NCBI GenBank assembly: GCA_005281725.1
Contig: SSBO01000012.1
Coordinates: 8,469,099-8,533,098 of the forward strand
Direction: 5' to 3'
Length of the DNA: 64,000 nt
Origin: Wuchereria bancrofti
Taxonomy: Eukaryota > Nematoda > Chromadorea > Rhabditida > Onchocercidae
Within the stretch, counting starts at the first letter, position 1, and each line of letters opens with the position of its first letter. The notes below the pieces were generated by a model. It was not told where the DNA came from, ran no database searches, and was given only the letters and a program-made list of their open reading frames with translations. Below, piece after piece: positions 1 to 12,855 of the stretch. The position numbers were made by a program, and so were the translations under genes.

Positions 1-503
1 TCTATCCGTATGTAATTTGCAATGTTCATCAGTGGAACATAAACTAAGCAATTCAATCAAACGTTGCTGCATTTGCTGATCACGGAAATCATATGGAATA
101 TGTCGAGTCCATTCTAAACATAATTTATAGATTCCACGGAAAGTACGTGTTCGTCCTTCTTTTGTAAAATTTGCTCCAGTAGCATTCTGCTTGAAAACAC
201 ATTGCTGCAATAAAAAAATTAAAACTTAGATTTTTTTATCCACAGCAGAAACTACATAGTTAATTTTTTTGCATGTTAAAATATGAAAAAAGTAGAAGTA
301 TTAGGATAAATTAGATAAAAATTAAAATAGACCTGTAGAATTTTTTGTATCAAATCTGGTGGTGATATGAAAATACGAATATTAAGTAAAGCAGCAAAAA
401 TGTATGATTGTTCAATTGAGTAATTACTACTTGGAATAAGTAGTTCGATTAGTGAATCCAAAGTAACACTCATCAACGTCCCCTCATTGTCAAACATTTT
501 GTC
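1..503 (-). CDS. RasGEF domain-containing family member 1 (RASGEF1-like), N-terminal part
   Basis: Two exons are visible on the minus strand, 503-333 and 204-1; the gene runs off the left edge. The encoded piece has the RasGEF_N module of the RASGEF1A/B/C family: a segment reading SLIELLIPSSNY then YIFAALLNIRIF, matching the LIQHLVP..DY..YIFTFLLSSRLF pattern of that family, followed by EWTRHIPYDFRDQQM, close to the family's EWTETFPYDFRDERM. These proteins are guanine-nucleotide exchange factors for Rap/Ras small GTPases; the catalytic RasGEF domain would lie outside the window. Exon 503-333 opens behind TTATAG and has an ATG at 497, so translation may start there after trans-splicing, or an upstream exon may exist. 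The donor at 332 is GTCTAT, a weak but legal GT site; both exons join in phase 0. Family assignment is firm, start codon is not. Confidence 0.8.
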
Positions 504-729
504 CTATAATATGTACGGTTATGAGTGATTTGAATAAGTGAAGTTGAATTTTCAAATTATTGGCCCTACATGTCACTTTCCTTATAGTAAAGTAATAACT
601 ATATTTTTTTAATACCATGCTATATTATTAGAATTTGTTACACATGATCACCTCTGTTAATTTCATACTTTATTTATACTTTTAGATGAGCAAAATTTAA
701 CAAAAAATAATTACTTCCAAAATACTTTA

Positions 730-1024
730 TTACTTTTCTAGTCTTATTTCCTCGCTTACATTGTTTATCCACCGCAAATATTGAATATTTCTACTGCAAA
801 ATTTTAAATCTTTTTCTGTCACTTTCTGTAATATTTAAGTTTTTATCTACAATTGAAACAATGAAACGAACATGCTCCTCGAAGGTTGGATACGAAGTTG
901 ATGGCCTTCCTGTCAATGAATCTTGCTTAGATAATGGTTTTTGTTTGTTGATTCTTTCTTGATCATTTTTCATCATTTTCCGATTTCCATTAGGTAAATC
1001 ATTTGATGCCATTGATATTAGCAT
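730..1024 (-). other. Small coding-like ORF, apparently frameshifted
   Basis: Minus-strand reading from ATG 1024 gives 77 codons with a polar N-terminus and then EEHVRFIVSIVDKNLNI and SDRKRFKILQ before a stop at 793-791. In the next frame, directly after that point, reading continues as NIQYLRWINN and then VSEEIRLEK to a stop at 732-730. The two halves look like one helical protein broken by a one-base shift. Alternatively GTAAGC at 759-754 is a true donor and the downstream piece is an exon joining the RASGEF1-like gene. I do not recognise the family. It could be the 5' end of the RASGEF1 gene, a small upstream gene, or a decaying copy. Confidence 0.35.
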
Positions 1025-3354
1025 TCCTTTACCTTCTTCATCAATTTATTTGTATTCCAAAATAATAAATAACATATGAATTCTAAGAATTTGTTTGTGT
1101 TTCATTAATATTAATGCACTAAATCGATAGTGCTTTACCTCAATAGAACTAATAAAAGTGTTAGTCGGGAAAAGAATAATTGATGGAGGTTTAATTGCTA
1201 TTGGAATTTTTCGTTGTCTCTTTTGTTTTGTTTACTTTTGACCTGGTCAATTGCAGTTAAATCGTAATCAGTTTTAATCAAAAATCAAACTGTAACCAAT
1301 TATAATCAGAAAAGTGGACATTATAATTGATGATAGAATGAATTTATGTTAGTAATAAATGTCTTCAATAATACTATAAATTCAAAATATACATTCAAAA
1401 TATAATTCATGTTAGTCAGCATTTTCAAACGATCCTTCTTTTCTTCTAATAATAACACAGTATTATTTGCGATAATCTTACTGGTATAATTAGTCTATTC
1501 TACACAAAGGACAGTAATAAGAAAGCATTGAATATTAGCGATTATATACATCCACATTCATCATTGTAAACAAATTAAAAACCTTTACCTAAACTTGCGA
1601 ACTTTCCACTTAGTTAATTAGAAAAAAAAGGGATGCAGTTATACTTTTACATATTATATTTTGCACGGTTTATTGTAAAGTAACAATTAAAGTTATTCAG
1701 TCCAACTTCTGTTTCTTTTTCGTATTTGTTTAAGTTTCAAATTATTAAAAATAGCAAAATGATTTCTTATCACTCCAATACTTTTATTTTTTAATATATA
1801 TCACCAGAAGACTTCGGTATATCTCATCGTGTTTATGATTCATAAAGTATATGTAAAAGTATTATTAAGCATGAATGAAATTGTAGCATCATGCAACTTG
1901 TGTAAAATAATATGATTAATGAACCTCTCATCGAATCAAAATCCCATCAAATTTGTTAAATTTATCAAACTATTCATTCCATTGCCATATTGCTCATGAA
2001 TTCATGTAAATCAGAGATTTGATAAAAGATAAATTTTCTGCGATATGGGAAAAAGTGAATTAGAATACATGCTAAAAAAAAAGAGGGAATTCTCAGGATT
2101 TATAAATGTCACAATAGAATGATTTTCAATTATCAGCTTATTAAATAACAATCACTACTGCATCGGCACTAACTAACATTTCACATCTACAAACATAAAC
2201 AGTCTATCTTCTAAATTAATGAAAGCAATGAGGTAGTAGTCTATTCTAAATCGATCAAGTCTACTGGCAAGTGAGAATCATGAAAAATGCGGAATAATTA
2301 CCGCTGAAGTAATTTTTGGTCAGGGAAAGATGAACTAAACTTAATATTAAATTTTGGGTAACAATAAATAAGTAATTAGTATAATATTGAATAAAATAAC
2401 TCTAATATTCCACTAAAAATCTCTTCTAACAAGTAATAATAATAATAAATAATTTATTAATAAGTTATTATCTCACTGGTATTCTACTTAGACTAATGAA
2501 TTGATAAATATCCTAATTAAAACAAGAAAAAAAAAACCGATCCACCATAATGCCTCAAAATTAGCCACTGTTTTTATGGTAAACATGAAAATTTAAAGTT
2601 CAAAATTATCGTAAAGGAAGTGAAGTTTTCATTAAATTATAATTTAATAAACTCACATAAAATTCGAGAACTTATTAAAGGACAGAATGTGAGTCAAAAG
2701 GAAGTGAAAATCTTGACTTAAACATAACATAAGATATTTTGGATGTAAAATTTACATAACACATTCTGGGGAGGTGTGGTGGCGAAAAAAACGGATTAAA
2801 AGAAGTCATTAAATAAGACGATATTCAATCCAGTTCATTATTTACTTTTAGCAGCTGTGTCCTTTTTAAAAATGGACAAATTGTTTGAATAGTTCTAGAA
2901 ATACTGAGCATATTTTATTTCATAAAACGATGTGACGCATCATTTTGAATTTCACTAAAGGAAAATTTAATCTGTAATTAAGAAAAAAAACTTCATCTTT
3001 ACACTTTGTTCTTGGAAATGGGTGGAATACTTGACGTGAAGGAATAATGTCACGAGATTAGTAGAAAAGAAAGGGAGAAAAGCAAAAATTTCAACAGATC
3101 AGATGGTAAAGTCTTGTATAAACAAAAACAACTACAAAAAATGTTGGGAATGAATTGAAAATTCTGAAAAAAATATTTTGAAAATTTACAAATTAAATCT
3201 TACACCTACAATTAATTCTTAAATTGATAATTTTGTAAATAAATTGTCAATAAGATAACTGCATTATCAATTAATTCAACAATTAATATCTCATCAAAAA
3301 ATTGCTCAAAATTTATCTAACAAATCTTGGAATCCTTAATGTTTGTTCTTATCG

Positions 3355-3405
3355 CTGTTGTTGATTGTTGTTGCTTGTTGCTGTTGTCGTTGTTGTTGTG
3401 CGTTA
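3355..3405. repeat. TTG-rich microsatellite
   Basis: Imperfect run of TTG/CTG triplets on the plus strand. It is not in an open coding frame with neighbours, so I read it as a simple repeat. Confidence 0.75.
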
Positions 3406-3985
3406 ATTGGTAATTTTGCAAAGCAGAGAAAATTGCCAAGTATAGTTATTAAGTATGAGAAAAAGAGGTAATTTTAATAGAAAATTTCATATTTTGTAGT
3501 CATAAAAAAATTAGGTCGCACGTACATATCCTTGCAATATGTGTCCACTTTCTTCCTCTCACCATTTACTAGTTTTATTTTTCTCTAAAATATCACAAAT
3601 TTTCGTATTTTCGCATCTTTACGTTTTATCTGCTCTTCCTTCTCCTCTCTGCCCCTCTCCACCTGTCTCTTTCTCTCTCTTATTCTTTTTCACTTCTTGT
3701 TTATCACTTCATTAAAGACACATTAAGCTATTACCGCATTTACCTACTTATTGAGTTTGGATAGTTCGTTGAATTTTCATTAAAAACCGGTGATACAAAA
3801 GACTATCAAAAACTCAATCCTTCTGCATCACTTTTTACTATCAATTTTTTAGCCATAAATATTGGTTATTTTTCAAATAAATAATTAATTTTGTTATTCT
3901 CTAGGAATATTTAAATTACTTAAGAAAACAATGTGAATTTTCCCTCTTCTTCAACCAAAATTATTTTTTCTTATCTCTGACAATT

Positions 3986-4038
3986 CCCCCCTCCCCCCCC
4001 CCCCCCACAAACAAAAAAAAAAAAAAAAAAAAAAAAAA
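3986..4038. repeat. Poly-C tract joined to poly-A tract
   Basis: About 20 C in a row with one T, then a short mixed spacer, then about 26 A. Long poly-C is rare in such AT-rich DNA. The exact lengths in any assembly are unreliable. Confidence 0.85.
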
Positions 4039-7000
4039 GAAGGAACAAATTCATTATATTAGCGTATCTTTTACATAATTTACTCAATGATAGGAAAAGT
4101 TAAGAATTAATCAAAGATTAAATAACAAACAGTAAACATTATAGAGTATTTTTAAATTTCGACAAATACATGTAAAGCATTTAAGAAACAAACCAAAAAA
4201 GTCAGCAAGAAAATATTAAGACTGAAAATGGTGCATTGAAAACATAATCAATGTAAATATGATGCATATAGCGCTCATTTTTTTTCTTCGCTTGAAAAGA
4301 AGAGTGTGAAACATATTCAAATGATACTGGGAGATGAAGCATCAATGGCATATTCAATTCAATTTATCACATAGTAGCTAACTCGTTGAATCTTCGCGTG
4401 ACATGCTAAGTTGCTTGATAAGCTTTATGCAGACTACTCTTTCAGAATGCCCTCCATTCTTTGTACACATACAAAATTTCCCCTTCATAATACTTAATTC
4501 ACTAATATTTGTAATTTATAATTAAATTACACTTCTTTTTTCTTCTCTTTACCTGTAGTTCTACCTTTGATTAGTTCAACGAGAAAAATTACGATAATTT
4601 TCTATTATCTCACAAATGATTTCTAAAAAAACCGAATGATTTCGATCTGACAGCAATTGTTGCAAACGTTTTTTTCCCCTTTTTACTTAATCGACGATGA
4701 AGCATACCTGTTTGCATTTTACGCCATCAGATGATTTATGATATAACACAGTTTTAGTGATTACAGCTATTAAGTTAGTTTTTCTTTTTTTCTTTTGTTA
4801 GGAAATACGTGAGAAATTTTTGGAAAAAAAAACATGATTTACATATGGAATTGAATCAAAAATAGTGTTATCTTAACTTAATTAATGGTTATTATTTTTT
4901 AGTTTGGTCCGAAATTAATTGGGAAAAAAGATAACTACTGATGAGAATTAAGAATTAAAAAAAGAGTTGGAACGTGTATTGCAAAGTTAATAATTTGGCG
5001 GGAGAAGCGAAGTTTCAGTCCCTCATCACCAAATACAAAATTAATTAATGATTGTTAGTGATCTGTTAATCTGTTTGAATTATTTGAAGGGAAGTTGGAA
5101 GTTTTGAAAAAATAAAATTAAAAAAATATATATAATAAGTTTAAAATAAATATATATGTAATATAAAGTATTGAAGATGAAACGGATATGTCATTTACAG
5201 AATTAGTAACATTGAAATAAAAAAGAAATTAAAAAACGATTGTTTGTAGAAATGAAAGGAATAAATCCGACCAGCTGCCTTAAATGCTATAATAGAATTT
5301 AGAAGACTTTTCGAATTTCCCATAAATAGATTTTGTTATCGAATCGAATGAAATTATCTGTTATGAACAATTAACGTTATAAATAAGATGGAAATTATTT
5401 TTGAGAATTAAATTGATAAATTTTGATAATTGTACGAGAAGAGAAGAAAAAAGAAACGAGAAAAATTCCTTTATATTTTGATTTATATCCATTCGTATTG
5501 ATGTGTGTTATTTCCGGAATTAAAAAACGAATCAGATAGAATTAAGAGGTGAAGAGAAAGATGAGGGGGAGTAATTGAGTGGGAAAGATTGGTAAAGTGT
5601 TGGTGTATGATTGAAATCTAGGCTTTGTATTGACTAGTGAAACAGTTCGTTTAGAAAGGATGAAGCGGAAAAAAGAGGTAGGAAGAAGAAAAAGAAGGCT
5701 TGTATAAACAGAATGATATGCGTCAAGGCCGTTCATCATTCATTTCAATCATACAAAATGAGCCAGCCGATAACCTATTTCTTTTCAAACTCTCTGATCT
5801 GTCCATAAATAAACGTTTGTAAATATTTTGTAGCACATATATCAATACAAAGGCATTAAAATTTTTTGATAAAAAGCATCCAACAATACGTATCAAATCA
5901 TTATGGTTTTATAATGGAATGATTCATTGATGACACTTTATTTTGAAATTTTGATATAGTAAAGTAAGTAAATAAGGTATATTCATCTTTCGATCAATAA
6001 TAGCTATCTTGTTACATTGTTTTAATAAGCATTATTAAAAATAACTAATCTCAGATAGATGAAATTTTTTTTTTGATTTATCATTTACTTAAAATATGCT
6101 AAATTTATATGTTTAATATTGTTTTCAATCCTTTACTACTGTTTAATATTAATCTTAAAAATGAATTTTTCTTTTTTTTTTCTTTTTTGCTCTATCTAAT
6201 ATATTTACAGCAATCTTCCATAGCTATCCTGAATTATTCGATATCGAAAAAAAAGCTTAGAGTTGATTACATGATTAATTATATAAAAAATTGCACAAGT
6301 TTGCTAATTATTTGCAATTAATTTCAATTATATTATTGGTATTAATACATTTTAACAGCTATATTCTTCACTGAAGAATTGTTTGATTAATATTTTGGTC
6401 GTTTTAGATCCCATTGAAAATATTAATGTCATAAGATTAATAATTTTTGATGTTAATTTCCTCTTCTTCATCGATAGCTATACTTTTGTTTAGAGAAAAA
6501 TTTGATTTGTAAGCAAAGTCAATTATTTTATGATTTACTCATCTTTTCAAATTTTCAAATAAAATAATTTGACTAATTCTTTCCTTTCTAGAAGTTTCGA
6601 TCTTCTGTGTTTGATTTAGGTGTAACTTTCAGCTTACTGAATTATTAGTGGGGCTGATTTCTTGAATAGTACAATTAACAACGCATTGTAAAGTATTTAA
6701 GAAAAAATTTTGTATAAGAAAAAATATGAAATTTCAAGCAAATTTTCACGAAAGACAAAAAGAAATAGAAAAACAGTTCTTTAATCCATTATCTTGTATG
6801 ATAAACCACAATTGACAATTGAAATTTAATGGAGCGGAAAAGTTTGGCTCATTAATTGCATTTTAAATACAATCCTCTCGTGATTTTGGCCTACTTAAAG
6901 TAAATAAATTTCGAGCAATAATCTAAATAATCGAAAATCCCCGTATGGATGAATATATTAAAATTTTATATGCGTGATGTTGGTGTTGTTATCAGTAAAA

Positions 7001-8473
7001 TTTGGCAAACTGTATGACAAATTTGGTGGTCAGTTTGTTTAATCAACCTTTGTCCTGACAAGTACCTTTTCTAAGGGATAAAATTTCCAAAGTATCATCA
7101 ATCCTGTTTATTCCATATTTGCATTTTTCTGGATTGATTACGAGGAAAACGGAAAGTTTCGTATTTAATTTAATCAAAGCAATTACAGTTTCATTAAAAA
7201 TGGAATTTCATCAACTTCCATAACTATTTTTTTCAGAACTTATTTTTTTTCTCTTAAAAACTTATTTTATTTTTTTACTATGAAGAAAAAAAACAAATAA
7301 GGAAATTAACCAGGAGAATATTACAATATGTTATATTAAAAATATGATGTCATTTATATTTTTTTAGACTTTCGGTCTATTGTAACCTCAAATAAAAATT
7401 GGAAAAATAGTCCAGAAAACAAGTAAAGGATTTCAGAAATAAAATATGAAATTCATTATTTAAAATAATAGTAAATGCATTTAAAAAGAAAATTTGCTTT
7501 TATCAAAATGCAATTAACAAATATTGTTTTTTTTCTTTTTTTTCATTTTCGAATGAAGAATTTATCTGATAAATTTTATTACACTAAACTGTTTAACTTC
7601 TTGTCCATGTTGTACTGTATGTTAGTTTAATTCGGATTATGAGATAACAGTTTATAAATTAACTTTGTATTTTCCATTGATCACTTCTGAATTCTTTCTC
7701 AATAACTTCTGATATAACTTATCACTTAATCAAAATGAAACCAAATGGAATTTAACATTCCAATATTTGTTTTCATAAAGTTATTTTATGCTTGAAAAAA
7801 AAATATTTTTTGGTATAGAATTATTTTTTTATCGCATTGATTATTCTGTACTTTCTTTTTCCTTCAACATTTTTATTGTAAAAGTTCACTGTTAGAAACT
7901 GAACTTTTAAGAATAAGTTTAAGAAAAAAAAAGGAATGTGAGAGGCAAAGTTGAATAAATTTAAATGAATATCAAAGAATTATTTTAATCAGCGAATTTT
8001 CATTTTCTTATGAAAGGTACTGTTCGAATAATTAATTATTTGCTAGATGATAGTCTTTTTTTTGATTCGAATGTTTTCTTGATCAATTTATCTTTTCATA
8101 TGTTATACTTACTTTTAACTATGCCAGTAATGACATTTAAAAAGATCGCATTTTTAGTCAAAACAATTAGCATTCTAAAAATTGAACAATTCATAGAAAT
8201 ACTCTTTTCGTTTTCTCTTATTTTATACATTAATCTTAGGGAATCACTACATTTCTTGTGCAATAATTTGATCATGAATACAAATCCAAAAATAATTTTT
8301 TCGTTTTTCTTTTTCTTTGCCGTCAAAAATTTTATTTACTATTCCTAGTTTTTCAGTTGTCGGTTCTATGATTAGTATTAAAGGGTCTATAATTTAATGT
8401 AAATTATTTCAACTGATTTTGAAGAATATATAAGTGTCCGTTTCTTTTTTTTTCACATTTGTCAACTTTAAAG

Positions 8474-8590
8474 TACACACATACACACACACACGCACAC
8501 ACACATACATACATACATACAAATATACATTTATATATACAAACATACATATGTGAACATATACATACATAAACATACAAATACTGTTAT
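8474..8590. repeat. CA / CATA / TACAAA microsatellite
   Basis: A CA run with one CG interruption grades into CATA tetranucleotides and then degenerate ATAC-type repeats. An antisense ORF across it is only the translated repeat. Confidence 0.85.
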
Positions 8591-9941
8591 GTTTCCATAA
8601 CATTTATTTATTTAAACTGTTGAATCCGACCTTTGTGATGAAATATTTTGTTGGTTAGGAAATTTTTTGCAATCAAATGTTCATTTAAGATATAGAAAAT
8701 GAAAGGAATTGATATTATATCACATCTGACAATAAAGATATCTCGATGTTTATCCCGAAATTTCGAACTTTATTTATAATATTACTGTAAAAAACAGAGT
8801 AAAATATTTACTATTTTTTAAAATTTTTATAAGAGCTAATAGGTTTACTTTATCGAATTTTCCTCAGAAAATAAAAAAAAGAAAAAAAAAACTATTGAAC
8901 TGTTTAAAAAAGATGCGAAGAAAAAAGCTTTATACAGTTATTTTCAAAATTATACACTACTAACTAATAAGAAAATTCGTTTTTTTTTCTAGAACTCCTT
9001 TTTGCGTTTCTTTCTTCGCATTCTCTCGGGATTGCGGTATATTGTCGATTCCATCTTTTTACTTACTTCAGACATATTGTTTTATTAACATTGCTTTTTT
9101 CTTACACTAAAATTTGAATAGTAGAAAATACGCTTGGGAATAGTAAATGCTATTCGTGGGAAAGCTCAGAACGCGTTCACTTCTTGTATTAATATTTCAT
9201 GTCCGCCGTATTTTCTACTTTAGCGTTATCTTCCTTAACATAAGTATAATAAAATATTTTGATATATTAAGTACATAGTTTTGTTATTCTAAGAAATTTT
9301 GAAATTTCAAATGGACTCAAATTATTCATCCGTTAATTTTTATATTTATAACTAGTAAATTCTGACAAATTTCTTTCTAAATAATACTTTCAAAAGCTAA
9401 AAATGTAAATTATTCTTAAATTTCATATTGTACGTTATTAAACATGTGAATTTCTCCTTCAAGATAATTTCGTTCTTAACTATTAACTAATATAAAAAAA
9501 TTGGATGATAACTGACGAATGTTGGTAATATGCCATTTCGTTAAATGATGAAATTTGATCGGTATCATCTGATTAAACAATGAAATTCGATTGATATCAA
9601 AAGTTTTACAATTAAAAATATTGCCAATAATTTTTCATATCCTGAAAAATAAATACATTCTTCCAAATATTTTAAAAGCTGAAAATTTTCACATTTAACT
9701 AGATTCTCGCGGAAAGAATTCCATATAATTAGTTAAATCAGATAATAATCTCTAAGAAAAAAACAAGAACTAAAAATGGCTAATCTTTAAAAAATTTTTT
9801 ATTATACATTGTTGCTGTTTTCGAATATTCATTATCCATTCATTGGTGCCAAATTACAATCTCAACTATTGATACAATATCATTTCATACTGTTGAAACG
9901 TTACCATCTATCAAATATTATTGCAATTTTGTAATTCTTAT

Positions 9942-11386
9942 ACGATGAATATGGAATCGGATAACAATCCATCCCATAAAAGTAGTTGTAGCAGCACGAT
10001 GAATTCGAGAAAGCATTCCCTAACAGCTCAACTTACACGGACTGCTAGGCGTTTCTCGACTACAGTGGCACCACAACTAACAAAACTCGATCCATTACCA
10101 TTGCTTCAATATTATAAGATGCTTAATATACGACTAGTTGATGTTGCTCAGGTGAATTACTTCTTTTTGCACTTATCAATACAGGATTTGTTATCATGAT
10201 CTTGATTATAAAAGAACAATTACAAATTTATAAACTGTTGAAATGAATTTTGGAGTTTTATTTGAATTTCAACAATTCATATCCTTTCTTGTCACACTTA
10301 TTGTAGCTTCAAACGGCTATCGAAGGATATATTACCAAAAATATAGTGAACTTCAGTCCGATTGATTTCGAAATAACGGATGAAAATAACGTTCGTGTGC
10401 TCAGCGTTAGCTTACGTCCTGAGGAAATGATTCTTGCTAAAGGCATCAAGCGGATTTTTTCAATTACATTCGATGATTCCGATCCTGAAGAATGTGGAAC
10501 TGTGATAGCTAAAATCAGGCAACCGATATCAGGTCAATTGTAATACTGACTGCAAATTTATACTAAGTGGGGAGTTTTTAAAAATGAAATTTGAACTTCC
10601 ACTCCTTTAATGAATTCAAAGCCTCCAGTATCTGTTGCCTGATCACCAGATTTTCTAAGCATATCCTATCCGTAAAAGAAATATGGTGAAAGTAAATTCT
10701 AATAAAAGAATGAGGAAAATTGGATTAAAACATTACTGAAATGAATTTGAGGCATGCGAATATTCGAATTTTTGGAATTACCTTGCTCAAATATCGTCCA
10801 AATCTCATCATATGTTGACCAATGTGATCGATGCCAAATCAAACTCGTATCAAACTCAATTTTCAATTTTTTTACATCATGTCGTTGTTTTTCTACGAAC
10901 ACTAAATGGCAATTCATAAAAGAAGGCAAAATTTACGCATTCATTCGGCCCAATTGTACATTTTTCGATGAAGATTCATTACGGTAAATTAGATTTCATT
11001 TAAAAAAATGATATCTTGAACAAAAAAGCCAGATGTTCTAGTGTTCTAGTACTACTATTTGAAATTTGATGATTCTAGTCCTGAAAGGAAATGCATTAGA
11101 TAGCAATAGGATGATATTCCCCATCTTCCCGGTATATAATTGTACTACGAACGAAATCCTTGAATATTCTTGATGATCATAATAATCCCATAAAAACAAT
11201 GCAATCGATTTTAGCTTTTATTTTTTGAGGAAAACTAATGGAAAAAAAACTTAGATTGGAATGGATGCCACAAGCAGATAATGAACTACGAATGATTGTT
11301 ATCGCATATGGCATGATACAAATGGTTCGAGAAGTATTTCCCTCTCTAAATCATATCATAAGCGAACAGTATCAACAAAAAATTGG
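9942..11386 (+). CDS. Unrecognised nematode gene, at least two exons
   Basis: Exon A runs from an ATG at 9942 (or 9945) to a CAG|GTGAAT donor at 10151. It encodes a Ser/Arg-rich N-terminus ending LPLLQYYKMLNIRLVDVAQ. Exon B begins behind TTATTGTAG at about 10306 and stays open, through TAIEGYITKNIVNFSPIDF and an acidic DDSDPEECG stretch, to a stop at 10541-10543. That would make a protein of about 155 residues. A CAG|GTCAAT site just before the stop could instead splice onward. A further exon-like piece at 11238-11385 (KKLRLEWMPQADNEL, VREVFPSLNHII) is closed by a G|GTAACA donor. I recognise no domain, signal peptide or membrane segment. Coding nature is supported by clean acceptor/donor sites and balanced composition; the end of the gene is uncertain. 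Confidence 0.45.
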
Positions 11387-11439
11387 TAACAGCCTTTTCT
11401 TATTCATATTCCTACTCTTTTTTTATGATACATAAGCCG

Positions 11440-12855
11440 AAAATGATTTTTTTAACTGTTCGTTGTTTGTCACAAAATGGGAAGTTCCGTTTTAGTTGGG
11501 AAATCAGCATCTGAGGATACACAATTCTTTATTAACTACCAAGAGAGAGTCCAGAGATAATCTCAGACGTCAACAGTGTAAGCTGTACATTGTACTGAAT
11601 TGTGGAATAATTCCAATATCTTTAAGGATTCTAACGAAAGCAGGAAAGCAAGAAAAATGGAGGAATTGATATACTAATAATCGATTACATTTATTGCTAA
11701 TATTGCAAAAACGATAAATTACATGGCGTATGGTTTGAAATTCCTTCGTAGAATGTAATTCTAATACTAACCATTGTTTACAACTGACAGTATATATCAC
11801 TTAATTACAGCATTATGGGCCACAAAATTACTTGAAACCTAATATTACGTAGCTTTTCGAGAAATTAAAGAAGTTATGCGTTTCCCTACGTTTCGTTTCT
11901 GTTATTATTGTATTTTTCTAAGGAATATTTGTAGCTAAATTTCTAAAGTCCTAGTAGAATAATTAAACGGACCCAGGTTTTGAGTTAGAGTCATCAAGAA
12001 CGTTAAAACACCAACATAAAAAGTAAAGGAAGCATATAATAGGCTAACAAATGAGATAAAATGTTAACAGCAGACAAAAGCGCAGTCTATCAAGAGAAAA
12101 TTTTCAGCAGGGTAAACTGAATTATACCACGACATATCATAGACAATGATTTCATCAGTTTAATTACGTGTCCAAGAAATTAGTTGCTCTTATCCGATCG
12201 GTCAAAACTATTCATGAAATAGTTTCGACATGAAAGATAAGCATTCTTCTTCGGTAGAAATAGCTGTTCCACAGCGCCAAACCATGATGATATTCTTTTA
12301 TCAACTACTATTAGAAATGGTCGCTGTCGAGAAATAAAATGTTAGTATATAAATAATAGTTGAAGTAATTTCAGAAAATTGGCAGTTGGCCTAGTTTACT
12401 TAAGTTATAGATGTAACTGCCCCAGAAAGTAGATCAAAGGACTCACTGGATCGGTCACTATTAGAAAATGTCAAACAAGAGAAGCAACATCACCAGAAAT
12501 TGCTGAAAGAAAAATTTGAAAATTATTCAAAATAAATTCTGGACGTCAACATGAAAATCAAAGGAGGATCATAAAAACAAAATCGCAGGAAATGAAGGAA
12601 GTTATCCGAAGCAAAAGTAAAATGGAAACTTATGAGACGCAACAAGATTAAGACAACAATACCAGAAAGGGTTTGTTGAACAGAACAAGTGGTACGGAAT
12701 ACAGGACAAGGATATAATTAATAGGTAATCTAAGCTACATATAAACACATGATTTATAAGCACATCTTGAAAACAAATTCACAGTAAGTATGGCGATTAT
12801 TTTAAGCTTTGTCAAGAGAAGATGAACAAAAAATAACATATATAATTTCCTCAAA
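11440..12855. other. Non-coding gap with left copy of the inverted repeat
   Basis: No exon found. The first part holds one arm of a perfect inverted repeat (11783-11930). From about 11,940 to 12,760 the plus strand is unusually purine-rich and somewhat richer in GC than the flanks but has stops in all frames. It could be a worn-out mobile element or pseudogene; I see no family signature. Confidence 0.5.
11783..11930 (+). repeat. 148-bp inverted repeat, left arm
   Basis: By direct comparison all 148 bases are the exact reverse complement of 16289-16436. The match stops abruptly at both ends. No target-site duplication is visible beside it. Confidence 0.95.

Larger units (their letters stand above)
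1025..9920. other. Gene-poor AT-rich stretch, about 8.9 kb
   Basis: No convincing exon was found on either strand. Short open frames here are low complexity and are not flanked by splice sites. It holds a TTG-rich microsatellite near 3,355-3,405, a pyrimidine-rich patch near 3,640-3,700, a poly-C/poly-A tract at 3,986-4,038 and a CA/CATA repeat at 8,474-8,590. It may be the 5' flank or a large first intron of the RASGEF1-like gene. Confidence 0.6.

Noticed and set aside
8010..8348. A 112-residue plus-strand ORF
   Set aside because: It is Phe/Leu/Ile-rich translation of T-rich DNA with an equally open antisense frame and no splice context.
10699..10987. Overlapping open frames on both strands as genes
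   Set aside because: They shadow each other, lack matching splice sites and show no family resemblance. One may be a relic, but neither can be supported.
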